Below are positions 35,442 to 44,181 of a DNA stretch of 64,000 nucleotides, one piece after another. Numbering within the stretch: position 1 is the first letter of the stretch; every line of letters begins with the position of its first letter. Position numbers and translations under genes: made by a program. The stretch is from DAISIK01 sp036822055. Its GTDB lineage: Bacteria > Verrucomicrobiota > Verrucomicrobiia > Opitutales > Puniceicoccaceae. The notes below the pieces were generated by a model. It saw nothing but the letters and a program-made list of their open reading frames with translations. It did no database searches and was not told where the DNA came from. Location: contig DAISIK010000001.1 of NCBI GenBank assembly GCA_036822055.1, forward strand, positions 72,371-136,370, in the 5' to 3' direction.

Positions 35442-37132
35442 TTGCCCTCTCCGAGGAGAAGGCCCGGAGCCACGGCCTTTTCATCATCGTTTTACTCTAC
35501 CTTCTTTTTCTTCTCCCCGGAACCGGAAGCCTGCCCCTCTTTGACCGCGACGAACCTCGCTTTTCCGGTGCCACCATCGAGATGATCGAGCGAGGCGATT
35601 ACCTCGTCCCATATTTCAACGACACCTTCCGCTTCGACAAACCACCCCTCACTTACTGGTGGATGTCCATCCACTACCACCTCTTCGGTGTCCACGAGTT
35701 TGCTGCCCGCCTCCACGCTGTCCTCGCCTCCCTTGTTTGCGGCCTCTCCATCTATGGCTTCGGCCGTCAATTCTTCTCCGCTCGAACTGGTTTGCTGGCT
35801 GCTCTCGGTTTCCTCACCACTTTCCAGGCATTGATTCACGGGAGGCTTGCTCTGGCAGACATGCCCCTGATTGCCTGCCTCGTTCTTAGCCACTGGGCGC
35901 TCTGGAATTTGGTCAAACCCACCTCGACTCAATCACTACAGAAATTTGGGAAATGGTTTTGGCTCTTCTGGGTCTCCGCCAGCCTTGGCTTCCTCGCCAA
36001 AGGCCCCCTCTCAATCGGGGTTCCCCTCCTCTCCCTCCTTCTCTATCGATTCGTCTTCTACCGGCGTAGTGTATCCGTTTTCCAAATACAGCCATTCTGG
36101 GGAACCGTCGTGTTCCTGATTCCCCTCGCTCTCTGGGGCATTCCCGCCCTCCTCGCTACCAATGGAGCTTACTGGGAGGTGGGCATTGGCAAACACGTCA
36201 TCGAACGAGGTCTGGATGCCTTCAACGATCGGAAGTCTTTCCCCCTCTTCTACTTTTTCACCGTCGGGATCAGCCTCTTTCCCTGGTTTGCCCTGTTCTG
36301 GGTTTGGCAGCGTCGAGTCCGTCGCGATTGGGACCCCCTCAACGCCTTTCTCGTCTCTTGGCTCATCGCTCCATTTCTCATCTTCAGCTTCTACGCCACC
36401 CAGCTCCCCCACTACATCCTTCCAGGTTTCCCAGCCTTTTTCCTCCTCCTCTTTCGACGTCCCTGCTTACCCCTCCGCAATCACCTTCGCACCCGCTTTC
36501 ACCGTCTTTTCGAAAAGATATCAGCGGCCCTCTTCGGCGGCATCATCATCCTTGTTTTGATTTCCCGGCTCGACCGCTATGCCCCGCTGCTGGCCCTCGG
36601 GATCATTGCCATTTCCCTCGCTTTCCTCAGCCTTCTTTGGCTCGTTCGAGCCAACCGCTCCTTTTCCCACTTCCTCCTCGTCGGGTGCGTTGTTGGACTA
36701 GCCCTCTCGACTCTCGGTCACGGACTCCGCCAAAACCACGCCACCATCAGGTTGGCTCAGCTTCTCGATTTTCAACCCGGCCTCCGTCAAATCGGGCTCG
36801 GACTCGGCTATGGCTTTACCGAGCCGTCGCTCGTCTTCTATACAGGTCATTTTTGGCTAGCTGCCTCGTCCGGGGATTCGATCCAACAGCTCATGGCAGA
36901 GGAAGATGTCCAAATCGTCGTCACCCTCGTACAAGATTACCCTCTCGAGGCACTGCTTCTCGCCGCTTGGTCCGGTCAGGCACCGGAATCCAAACGCCAC
37001 CACACCCCGCCCGATTTCCTCCCCCCGGGGCAGATTTTCCGAGTCTCGGGCATCAATCCCGCCCGTTTTAGCTGGGCCACGGTTGAGATCTGGCGTCCTT
37101 CACCTCAGGTTCCCGGCCCGGTGGTACCCTGA
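35438..37132 (+). CDS. ArnT-like glycosyltransferase (GT39/PMT family)
   Basis: 564 residues from ATG 35438, overlapping the phosphatase stop. Multi-spanning GT-C enzyme: the N-terminal acidic loop FDRDEPRFSGATIEM is the ArnT-type catalytic DE motif, followed by about ten helices and a C-terminal extracytoplasmic domain (from about residue 415). It transfers a sugar from a polyprenyl phosphate to lipid A, lipid or protein. Its pairing with a PAP2 phosphatase is reminiscent of lipid A modification sets. The exact sugar is unknown. Confidence 0.88.
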   Translation: MIALSEEKARSHGLFIIVLLYLLFLLPGTGSLPLFDRDEPRFSGATIEMIERGDYLVPYFNDTFRFDKPPLTYWWMSIHYHLFGVHEFAARLHAVLASLVCGLSIYGFGRQFFSARTGLLAALGFLTTFQALIHGRLALADMPLIACLVLSHWALWNLVKPTSTQSLQKFGKWFWLFWVSASLGFLAKGPLSIGVPLLSLLLYRFVFYRRSVSVFQIQPFWGTVVFLIPLALWGIPALLATNGAYWEVGIGKHVIERGLDAFNDRKSFPLFYFFTVGISLFPWFALFWVWQRRVRRDWDPLNAFLVSWLIAPFLIFSFYATQLPHYILPGFPAFFLLLFRRPCLPLRNHLRTRFHRLFEKISAALFGGIIILVLISRLDRYAPLLALGIIAISLAFLSLLWLVRANRSFSHFLLVGCVVGLALSTLGHGLRQNHATIRLAQLLDFQPGLRQIGLGLGYGFTEPSLVFYTGHFWLAASSGDSIQQLMAEEDVQIVVTLVQDYPLEALLLAAWSGQAPESKRHHTPPDFLPPGQIFRVSGINPARFSWATVEIWRPSPQVPGPVVP

Positions 37133-38001
37133 AGGATTTCCCCCTCCAGGACTTGGACCACTGCCAACCTTGATACGCGATTTCCCGACCGTCCTCGCAC
37201 TGCCCGGGAGGGAAGCCGGGACCACCGCCGGGGATTCAGCTTCCGAAATACCAAACCCCGCTGCTGTCCACCCTTCCCCAACACTTGACGGGAACTCATG
37301 CCCAAGAGCCATCCCCAAGTCAGCCCAATGGCCGCCCCTACCATCACGTCGCTCAACCGGTGGCGGTTCAATTGCATCCGTGCCCAGCCAGCTTGTACCG
37401 CAAAGAGAGTTGCCGGAACCGTCATCGTCGGCATCACCACCGCCAGCGCTGTCGAGTAACCAAAGGCCGCCCCCGCATGGCCCGATGGAAAACTCTGCAA
37501 CTCGTGGCGAACCGAAGGGCCATAAAACCCATCTGCCAACTCCGAATACGGTCTCGGTCTCCCCAGCGTCCCGCGAAAAAGATTTACCGTTACCCCCGCC
37601 ACCAGACAGGAAATCAAGGCCACAACCGCCGCGTGCTTGATTTGCCTCCGCGAGCGCCAAACCCCGAATACGAGGAGAAACAACGTGGTCAGAAGCGGTA
37701 TCCAATGGGGCTTCGAAGCATCGCCGGACCACTGCGCAAATGCCTCCGCTCTCCCACCGTCTTCAAAGCGCAGAGCTTCCAGTATGCGTCCATCCTCAGG
37801 GACAATCACCACTAAAAGAATGAGTACACCGAGCCAACCCAGCCCAATCCACACCCGCCAGCGCTTCCATTGGTCGAATATCGCTTTGCGGTAGATCCGA
37901 ATCAACTCGCGCAAAGCTCTTTTCGGTCGAGTCGAGCCCCTCAAGGTCGGCTGCCCCCTCCGATCTTGCATCCACCAAAGCTCTCCGCCGTTTGCACTCA
38001 T
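37105..38001 (-). CDS. PAP2-superfamily membrane phosphatase (second copy)
   Basis: 298 residues. Contains the PAP2 motifs (FRGTLGRPRPY, FPSGHAGAA, NRHRLSDVMVG) and five transmembrane helices. The C-terminal about 50 residues are rich in Arg/Gly and not family-like, which is where the gene overlaps the end of the ArnT-like gene by 28 bases on the opposite strand. Together with the first copy it suggests two lipid phosphatases around one transferase. Confidence 0.85.
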   Translation of the reverse strand: MSANGGELWWMQDRRGQPTLRGSTRPKRALRELIRIYRKAIFDQWKRWRVWIGLGWLGVLILLVVIVPEDGRILEALRFEDGGRAEAFAQWSGDASKPHWIPLLTTLFLLVFGVWRSRRQIKHAAVVALISCLVAGVTVNLFRGTLGRPRPYSELADGFYGPSVRHELQSFPSGHAGAAFGYSTALAVVMPTMTVPATLFAVQAGWARMQLNRHRLSDVMVGAAIGLTWGWLLGMSSRQVLGKGGQQRGLVFRKLNPRRWSRLPSRAVRGRSGNRVSRLAVVQVLEGEILQGTTGPGT

Positions 38002-38014
38002 CCTCTTTCAAAAA

Positions 38015-38803
38015 TCATAGTGAAGGCTTTCTCAGAACCCAAAACCGGGTGTCGTCCGAAAACGCTTCAACCCCAGGTGGCTCCTGAAGCATTTCCGACC
38101 TCAAAAAAGTGGCCTCTACCTGCCAGGCTGTTTCGGATAGCCATCCCAAAACTTCGTCCTTTGTCGGCACGTGAATGTAGCATGGCCCTTCACAGGTATC
38201 TGCGATGCGGTCCCCGAAAACCTCGGTTCGCGGATCTTGCCCCCCCCGCTCCCATCGGGCTGCTTCCTCCTCCCAAAAGTCCCCATACGGTGACTGTTCT
38301 CGATCGTGACCCGTGAAGACAAAGTAGCCTCCAGCCCTCAGCACACGAAAGACCTCCCGCAAAACCGCCATCCGCTTCTTCAACCCTCCCACCATCATCA
38401 GTCCGTTGAATCCGAAGATGACCCCATCAAAGGTTCCCGGGCCAAAATTGAGCGCCGTCGCATCCTGCACCCCAACCTTTATCTCATATTCTAGCAACTG
38501 GGCCAACGCTCTCGCCCGATCCACCATTGGTCTTGAAACATCAGTAGCAAAAAGATCCCGGTAGCCTAATTCCCAAAGACCGATCGAGATGCGACCCGCC
38601 CCACACCCAAGCTCCAGCAAAGTGTCTTCCTTCTTGAACAGACGGGTAAAAATGCGCTCCTCAGAAACCCAGAGACCCACCTCAGCCACCGCCCGCGCAT
38701 AATCTTCCACCGTTCTTTCCTCACTAAAATAGCGCTCATTGGACAAAGCGCTGCCCGGCTCGGACCCACTCTCGGGATTTACCTTCTCTTTCCCTGAAGC
38801 CAT
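38015..38803 (-). CDS. Class I SAM-dependent methyltransferase
   Basis: 262 residues. Motif I LLELGCGAGRIS (about 62), acidic end of strand 2 (ATDVSRPMV), and post-I DATALNFG then a GVIFGFNGLM strand mark a Rossmann-type methyltransferase of the Methyltransf_11/25 type. Substrate unknown. It is 13 bases before the second PAP2 gene on the same strand and may be cotranscribed with it; its start codon is only 17 bases from that of the divergent gmhA-like gene. Confidence 0.85.
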   Translation of the reverse strand: MASGKEKVNPESGSEPGSALSNERYFSEERTVEDYARAVAEVGLWVSEERIFTRLFKKEDTLLELGCGAGRISIGLWELGYRDLFATDVSRPMVDRARALAQLLEYEIKVGVQDATALNFGPGTFDGVIFGFNGLMMVGGLKKRMAVLREVFRVLRAGGYFVFTGHDREQSPYGDFWEEEAARWERGGQDPRTEVFGDRIADTCEGPCYIHVPTKDEVLGWLSETAWQVEATFLRSEMLQEPPGVEAFSDDTRFWVLRKPSL

Positions 38804-38820
38804 CTGCCATATTCAGCCGA

Positions 38821-39435
38821 ATGCATCGTGAATTTGAAAGACTGAAAACGCGCTTTCCGTCCCTCCAGCCCGTCGCGCCTCAGCTTCTCGTCCTCGCCGA
38901 TACTGTTCTTTCCACCTTCCAGTCAGGTGGCAAACTCCTCCTCGCCGGTAACGGCGGGAGCGCCAGTGACTGCGACCATATCGCTGGTGAGCTCCTCAAG
39001 AGCTTTGAAAAAAACCGCCCGTTTGACCCCGACCTTTTTCAGAAACTGGGGCCAAGTCTTTCAGGTGCCCTCGAACCCGGTCTGCCAGCTCTCCCGCTTC
39101 CGGCTTTCACAGGTCTCCTGACCGCCTTCAGCAACGATCGTTCTCCTCAATACGCCTTTGCCCAACTGGTCCTCGCGCTTGGCAAGCCCGGAGACTCCCT
39201 TCTCTGCCTCACCACCTCTGGCAACTCTACCAACATCCTCCATGCAACCCGAACCGCTCGGGCGCTCGGTCTCAAAACCCTTGCTCTCACCGGGCGCGAC
39301 GGGGGTAAAATTACGGCCCTGACCGATTGCTCCGTCATCGTTCCCGGAAAATCAACCGCCGACATTCAAGAAAAACACCTACCCATTTATCACTCCCTCT
39401 GTCGCTACTGGGAAAACTCATTTTTCGAAGCATGA
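38821..39435 (+). CDS. gmhA: SIS-domain phosphoheptose isomerase (GmhA-like)
   Basis: 204 residues. SIS-domain marks: LLAGNGGSASDCDHIAGEL (the GmhA zinc/substrate block), FSNDRS, LTTSGNSTNIL, and the C-terminal EKHLPIYHSLC helix. GmhA interconverts sedoheptulose 7-phosphate and glycero-manno-heptose 7-phosphate for heptose synthesis. No other heptose gene is in the window, so the symbol rests on the sequence alone. The next gene overlaps it by ATGA. Confidence 0.85.
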   Translation: MHREFERLKTRFPSLQPVAPQLLVLADTVLSTFQSGGKLLLAGNGGSASDCDHIAGELLKSFEKNRPFDPDLFQKLGPSLSGALEPGLPALPLPAFTGLLTAFSNDRSPQYAFAQLVLALGKPGDSLLCLTTSGNSTNILHATRTARALGLKTLALTGRDGGKITALTDCSVIVPGKSTADIQEKHLPIYHSLCRYWENSFFEA

Positions 39436-40409
39436 AATTTAAAGCCCCCACTATTCTCTCTCTTGCCTCTGTTTGGCTAATCTCCATCCCGCTGGACGCC
39501 AACGAAGAGTTCCAAATCGACTTAGATACCCTTCAACAGGGCTTCTCCCTCGGGCAAGAGATCTTTGAAGCCTACCAAAAGGGCGACCTACCCGAGCTTG
39601 CCTTTACCGAGGAGGAGATTTCCAAACTCTTCTCCGCCCTCAATACCGCTCTCAACGGGCGCGACCTCAGCGATCTTGAGGACCTTCGACCAGCCATTCC
39701 CGAACTCCTGCGCGCGCTCTACACCACCGAGGCTGGCTCAGCCTACGCTGACTGGTTGCTCCAACGTTTCGATTATGTGGTCGTCGCCGCCTGGGCACGT
39801 TCCCAGATTCCCGTTACCCCGCCGCAAGCTCCGGTCTCTCAACCCCCGACCAGCGGTCCAGGCCAACCATCCGCCGCACCCGCGATCCCTGCCGCCCAAG
39901 CCCAGTACATTACGAATCTCGAAGTATGGCGGCAGCGCATTAGAAACCGTCCCGTCCCGCCCAATGCCGCAAAATTTTTACCAGAGCTTAAAAAAATCTT
40001 TCGCGAGGCTAAGGTCCCGGAGCAGCTCGTATGGCTCGCCGAGGTTGAGTCTACCTTCAATCCCCAAGCCCGCAGCCCGGTCGGAGCCGTGGGACTTTTT
40101 CAGTTCATGCCCAAGACTGGGGAGTGGATGGGGCTCTCCCTCGCTCCCTCCGACGAGCGCAACGACCCCTTTAAAAGCGCCACTGCCGCTGCCAAATACT
40201 TAACCTACCTCCACCGGCAGTTCGACGATTGGCCACTTGCCCTCGCCGCCTACAACTACGGCCAGGGAAACATCCGGCGCCTCCTTCGCGAGTTGGATGC
40301 CAAAGCCTTCCCGCAAATCCTTGAGCGCCTACCGGCCGAGACTCAAATGTACGTTCCAAAAATCTTTGCCACCATCGAAGTTCGCGAGGGAACGCCCTTT
40401 GCACCCTAA
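39432..40409 (+). CDS. Exported lytic transglycosylase (SLT/MltD-like)
   Basis: 325 residues from ATG 39432, which overlaps the gmhA-like stop; an earlier in-frame start (39327) lies inside that gene. Signal peptide (LSLASVWLISIPLDAN). The N-terminal about 150 residues are not recognised and end in a Pro/Ser-rich linker; the C-terminal part is an SLT domain: catalytic Glu in AEVESTFNP, AVGLFQFMP, LAAYNYGQGN. Cleaves peptidoglycan. Confidence 0.9.
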   Translation: MKFKAPTILSLASVWLISIPLDANEEFQIDLDTLQQGFSLGQEIFEAYQKGDLPELAFTEEEISKLFSALNTALNGRDLSDLEDLRPAIPELLRALYTTEAGSAYADWLLQRFDYVVVAAWARSQIPVTPPQAPVSQPPTSGPGQPSAAPAIPAAQAQYITNLEVWRQRIRNRPVPPNAAKFLPELKKIFREAKVPEQLVWLAEVESTFNPQARSPVGAVGLFQFMPKTGEWMGLSLAPSDERNDPFKSATAAAKYLTYLHRQFDDWPLALAAYNYGQGNIRRLLRELDAKAFPQILERLPAETQMYVPKIFATIEVREGTPFAP

Positions 40410-40543
40410 CGGTCCCCACCGTTTACCATCCTGTTTACCCTATCAGCTTTGAGAGCGCTTAAAACCTCCATGTCAGTCCGCTATTCAGTGACAGGTTGGC
40501 AAATCTCTTGCAAAATATCTGTCACACCTCAATCAACTTAGCC

Positions 40544-41560
40544 GTGTCCCGAGTCTCCAATCCAACCATCAATGCAATCAGAGGATTCTTTTTGTTCTTT
40601 TGTCTGCTGGGTGGGTTCCTCATCTCATTCAGCGAGCCGGGATGGAATCGCGGCTTGGTGGTCACCTCCGCCCTTCTCATCGGAGTTCTCGTCGTCTTGA
40701 TCGACATCTACCTCGAGGGCTTTTCGCTGCGTGGGCTCACCGCCCTTACCTTCGGGATCGGTCTCGGCACCCTGGTCGCCATCCTCATCGACCTCTCGCC
40801 CCTTTTTGACCCGCTCAATCAAGATGAAAAGCTCAGCGGAAGCGTCTACCTTGTGCGCCTCACCCTCTTTGTCATCCTCATGTACCTCGGTGCAGTGATC
40901 GCCCTTCGCGGGCGAGATGAGTTCAACCTCATCATTCCCTACGTTAAATTTGTTCCGGAAACGGTCGAATCCGGCCTCGTCATCGTCGATTCAAGTGCCC
41001 TCATCGACGGTCGCATTCTCGCGGTTTGCGAGTCCGGGTGGCTCAATGACCGGCTTGTCATCCCCCGCTTTGTCCTGCGGGAGATTCAGTCCATTGCCGA
41101 TTCACCCGACCCTCACCATAAAAATACGGGGCGCATCGGCCTACAGACCCTCAACAAACTTCGCGAGCTCCCCAGCGTCGAGCTTATCATTCACGACAGC
41201 GATAACCCTCTCGAGACCGCAGTCGATGCCAAGCTTATCTTTGTTGCTCGCACCCTGCGCGGACGCCTCCTCACCACCGACTACAACCTCGCCCGCCGCG
41301 CCGAGGTCGAGGGGGTACCATGGCTCAACCTCAATGCCCTCGCCCGTGCTCTCAATCCGCCCATCCGCATCGGTCTTGCCGTCGAAGTTGAATTGGTCAA
41401 ACTCGGCAAGGACCCTCACCAAGGCGTCGGATACCTTCCCGATGGTTCGATGGTTGTCGTCAATCAAGCCCACGATCTCCTCGGCGAAACCGTCCAGGCC
41501 GAGGTCGTCAGCATCATCCCAACCAGCGGGGGAAGAATGATCTTTGCCGAAATCACCTGA
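40544..41560 (+). CDS. PIN-TRAM domain membrane protein (YacL-like)
   Basis: 338 residues from GTG 40544 (a TTG at 40496 would add 16). Four transmembrane helices (about 10-30, 35-55, 60-85, 100-120), then a PIN nuclease domain (VDSSALIDGRI, with Asp and later Glu/Asp acidic residues) and a C-terminal TRAM domain. The family is widespread in bacteria and its target is not settled; RNA cleavage is expected from the PIN fold. Confidence 0.9.
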   Translation: MSRVSNPTINAIRGFFLFFCLLGGFLISFSEPGWNRGLVVTSALLIGVLVVLIDIYLEGFSLRGLTALTFGIGLGTLVAILIDLSPLFDPLNQDEKLSGSVYLVRLTLFVILMYLGAVIALRGRDEFNLIIPYVKFVPETVESGLVIVDSSALIDGRILAVCESGWLNDRLVIPRFVLREIQSIADSPDPHHKNTGRIGLQTLNKLRELPSVELIIHDSDNPLETAVDAKLIFVARTLRGRLLTTDYNLARRAEVEGVPWLNLNALARALNPPIRIGLAVEVELVKLGKDPHQGVGYLPDGSMVVVNQAHDLLGETVQAEVVSIIPTSGGRMIFAEIT

Positions 41561-41687
41561 AGAATCCTGTCCGGCGGGCCGCCTAATTTGACAGATTCTT
41601 CACCCGATTTTTCTTGCTTTTCCAGCTCATCTGGAAGAAGCTTTGTGTACGGGTCACCCGTAATCCATAATCCAAGAACAAAATACT

Positions 41688-42059
41688 ATGAAAAACGCAC
41701 AATCCAAGAAGGGTTTCACCCTCGTAGAAATCATGATCGTGGTCGTGATCATCGGCCTCCTCGCTGCCATGGCTATCCCTGCCTTCCAACAGGTTCAAGC
41801 CAACAGCCGTGAGAAGACCATCATCAACAACCTCCGCCAAATCTCTTCAGCTGGTCAACAGTACATCCTTGATACCGGTATAGACACAGTCACCTACGCG
41901 GATCTCCTCGCCACCACTCCTCCCTACCTCAATACGATCACACCGGTCAACGGAGAAGTTTACGGCACCGTTACCATCACAGCGAACGGCGGCAGCATCA
42001 CCGTCACTGCGAATTCGGCTTCCGTTGGAGCCGCCGGCGTAGTGACCTTCACCTACTAA
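41688..42059 (+). CDS. Type IV pilin/pseudopilin-like protein
   Basis: 123 residues. N-terminal prepilin leader (KKGFTLVEIMIVVVIIGLL): cleavage after Gly9 and N-methylation of Phe, with Glu+5 conserved. Small mature domain rich in Thr/Gly/Val, no cysteines. It stands alone with a strong terminator right after it, so it is a monocistronic, probably well expressed gene. No secretion or assembly genes are in the window; it may be exported by machinery elsewhere. A TTGACA sits at 41588-41593, but no convincing -10 follows. Confidence 0.9.
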   Translation: MKNAQSKKGFTLVEIMIVVVIIGLLAAMAIPAFQQVQANSREKTIINNLRQISSAGQQYILDTGIDTVTYADLLATTPPYLNTITPVNGEVYGTVTITANGGSITVTANSASVGAAGVVTFTY

Positions 42060-42080
42060 TCTATCAGACTCTTCCCTTAC

Positions 42081-42114
42081 AAAGAGCCGACCAATCTGGT
42101 CGGCTCTTTTTTTT
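42081..42114 (+). terminator. Intrinsic terminator
   Basis: Twelve-base stem (arms 42081-42092 and 42098-42109, core AGAGCCGACC/GGTCGGCTCT) with AATCT loop and seven T after the core arm. It closes the pilin gene. Its architecture (five-base loop with ATCT) resembles the one at 32530. Confidence 0.92.
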
Positions 42115-42222
42115 GAAGGCTCTCTCGTTTGTTTAACACAATCAATCGTTCAGGAGGACTAGGCACCAGAAGTCCTCATCGTGCCAAGATCCAACTTTTA
42201 AAAACATGGGTTAAGTTGAACG

Positions 42223-42942
42223 ATGGATCCCAACCTTCTCCCCACCGGCATTCAATCGGTTACTTTCTCCGGTTCAATCAGCCATCCTATCAAGCTTCTT
42301 TCGGGGTTTCGCAAAGGCATTCATACCCTTCCGAAGATTGCCAATTCAATCACCGATCACTTCGTCAATCGCACTGCCGCTACCGAGATCGCTGCTACCG
42401 TCGAAGAGCGATACCAAGAAGTGCGCAAAGCTTTTCAGTACAAAAGATCAGATCTGCAAATCAAACTAGCGCCTCCCCCTGCCAGTCTATTCTGCCCGGA
42501 CTTTACCCTGCTTATCGACTATCGAGTGCATCCCCAGCGTCCCTCCCACTGCCTCGCCCGCCAGTCTTTCATCCCGATCAACCTGTCAATCCTCAAACAT
42601 CCCGAGGCAGACGGCCTTTTCGGATCCTCTTTTGATACCCTCAAGCTGACCCTGGATACCCCCCTATCCATCGAAAATCTAATCGACCAAATCGAGGCAC
42701 TCCCAGATATCAAAGGCTTTTCGTTAAACTATCCATTCGACGCTACATCCTGCGAAATCTGGATTTCCGGCTCACCTGCCCAAATAGTCGTCGAACCCGC
42801 GTCAATCGCCCTGATCCTCCCCAAACCAAGCTCATTTCTTGATTTCCTTTCCGTATTCTCGGCTCTCGAACGCTTCTTTCAATCCTGCTGCTTCGAGTCT
42901 TCTTTACCTCCTGCTCTCCTCACCGCCGAGGCGGAATCCTGA
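42223..42942 (+). CDS. Hypothetical protein
   Basis: 239 residues, ATG 42223, about 100 bases after the pilin terminator. No signal peptide or transmembrane segment. Mixed alpha/beta with segments such as KLLSGFRKGIHTLPKIANSI and PDFTLLIDYRV; two cysteines near the end (SCCFES). No motif I recognise. Codon use resembles neighbours. A hairpin (42154-42177) lies between terminator and start. Possibly lineage specific. Confidence 0.6.
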   Translation: MDPNLLPTGIQSVTFSGSISHPIKLLSGFRKGIHTLPKIANSITDHFVNRTAATEIAATVEERYQEVRKAFQYKRSDLQIKLAPPPASLFCPDFTLLIDYRVHPQRPSHCLARQSFIPINLSILKHPEADGLFGSSFDTLKLTLDTPLSIENLIDQIEALPDIKGFSLNYPFDATSCEIWISGSPAQIVVEPASIALILPKPSSFLDFLSVFSALERFFQSCCFESSLPPALLTAEAES

Positions 42943-43026
42943 TCCGAGCTCGTTTTATTGACTCAGTGTCAATTTAGTATCCATTTGGTGGATACAAGCC
43001 GACCTCGCCGACAATGGCCTGCAACT

Positions 43027-44019
43027 TCATCTCTGCTTCCAACGGGCCAAAAAATCTTCTACTCCGGTCCATGGATCGGCTTTCGGCAAATACCCAAGCT
43101 CCCGCGCCGCTTTGGCACTACTAAAATAATGATCCTTGGCCAACTCAGAGGCCGCAAACCGGGTCATCGGTGGATTGTGGGTCCACCCCAGTGCCTTCCA
43201 TATAATTTCGCAGACCCATCCCACCGGGTAAGCCAACACAAATGGCACCTTTCGCCGAATCTCGGTTACTCCAGCCTCCGCACAAACCCGATTTAGCCAC
43301 GGCCAAAGCTCCACCGGGTTGCCGCCATTGATGAAATAGGCTCCTCCACCCTTCAGTCCACCTCTTAAGGCCTCCGCTGCCCGCAAATGCGCTTCCACCA
43401 CATCGTCAACGTGGGTGATGTCCACCCGATTCCGTCCATTGCCAACCTGCTTTAGCTTCCCCTTTGCCGCCCGATCCAGAATCGTTGGCAAAAGGTGATT
43501 ATCTCCCCCTCCAACGATTAAATGCGGACGCAACGCAACCGTCCGCATCCCATCCTTACCATTCTCCCGCAAGACTAATGCTTCCGCCAAACTCTTGGTC
43601 CAGGCGTATTCAGAGATTCGTGACCGCGTCAAGGGAAGGTTTTCGTCGCCGTTCTGAATCGCCCTTCCGTTGAAGGTGACACTTGGAGTGCTCGTGAAAA
43701 TAAACCGCCTTACTCCAGCCTCTTGCGCTCCCTTCAATACTCGCTCCGTTGCTCTAACGTTTGCCTCGTAAAAATCTGAACGTCTCCCCCAAATTCCCGC
43801 TTTCGCCGCCACGTGATAAACCAGCTCGCAACCATCAAAGAGATCCTCACTCAAAACATCCGTCGCCAAATCTCCATAATGCATCTCGATCCCCAACTCC
43901 TCCAGTTCAGGCGCTCGACGCCTGCCCGTCCCTTTTATCTGGAAGCCTTGAGCCACCAAACGCCTTGCCAACTCTCCTCCCACGAAGCCTGTGGCCCCTG
44001 TCACCAGAACTTTTTCCAT
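43027..44019 (-). CDS. NAD(P)-dependent sugar/steroid epimerase-like reductase (OleD-like)
   Basis: 330 residues from ATG 44019; the frame runs back to 44121 but the added leader is not conserved-looking. An extended SDR: TGATGFVG nucleotide-binding motif at residues 7-14, Y-x-x-x-K in YAWTK, and LRPHLIVGGGDNHLLP and HVDDVVEAHL segments resembling OleD (2-alkyl-3-oxoalkanoate reductase of head-to-head olefin synthesis) and 3-beta-hydroxysteroid dehydrogenases. No oleA, oleB or oleC genes are nearby. Substrate unknown. Confidence 0.78.
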   Translation of the reverse strand: MEKVLVTGATGFVGGELARRLVAQGFQIKGTGRRRAPELEELGIEMHYGDLATDVLSEDLFDGCELVYHVAAKAGIWGRRSDFYEANVRATERVLKGAQEAGVRRFIFTSTPSVTFNGRAIQNGDENLPLTRSRISEYAWTKSLAEALVLRENGKDGMRTVALRPHLIVGGGDNHLLPTILDRAAKGKLKQVGNGRNRVDITHVDDVVEAHLRAAEALRGGLKGGGAYFINGGNPVELWPWLNRVCAEAGVTEIRRKVPFVLAYPVGWVCEIIWKALGWTHNPPMTRFAASELAKDHYFSSAKAARELGYLPKADPWTGVEDFLARWKQR

Positions 44020-44181
44020 GTCTGCCACCCGATGACAGTTTTCTGTAGATCGCAATCTGAAACCCGGTTCACTCCCAATCATCCGTTCAAACCAACCTAA
44101 CCTCAAGCCTCCCCTCTCCATTTGCGCGGTCCCTACTTTCCCTTGCTCTAGTCCAGACGCTTAGCCATCCATTAGCTAAGC

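Noticed and set aside
41588..41640. Promoter and hairpin before the pilin gene
   Set aside because: TTGACA at 41588 has no -10 at the expected distance, and the CTTTTCCAG/CTGGAAGAAG hairpin (41617-41640) has no T-run, so neither is claimed.
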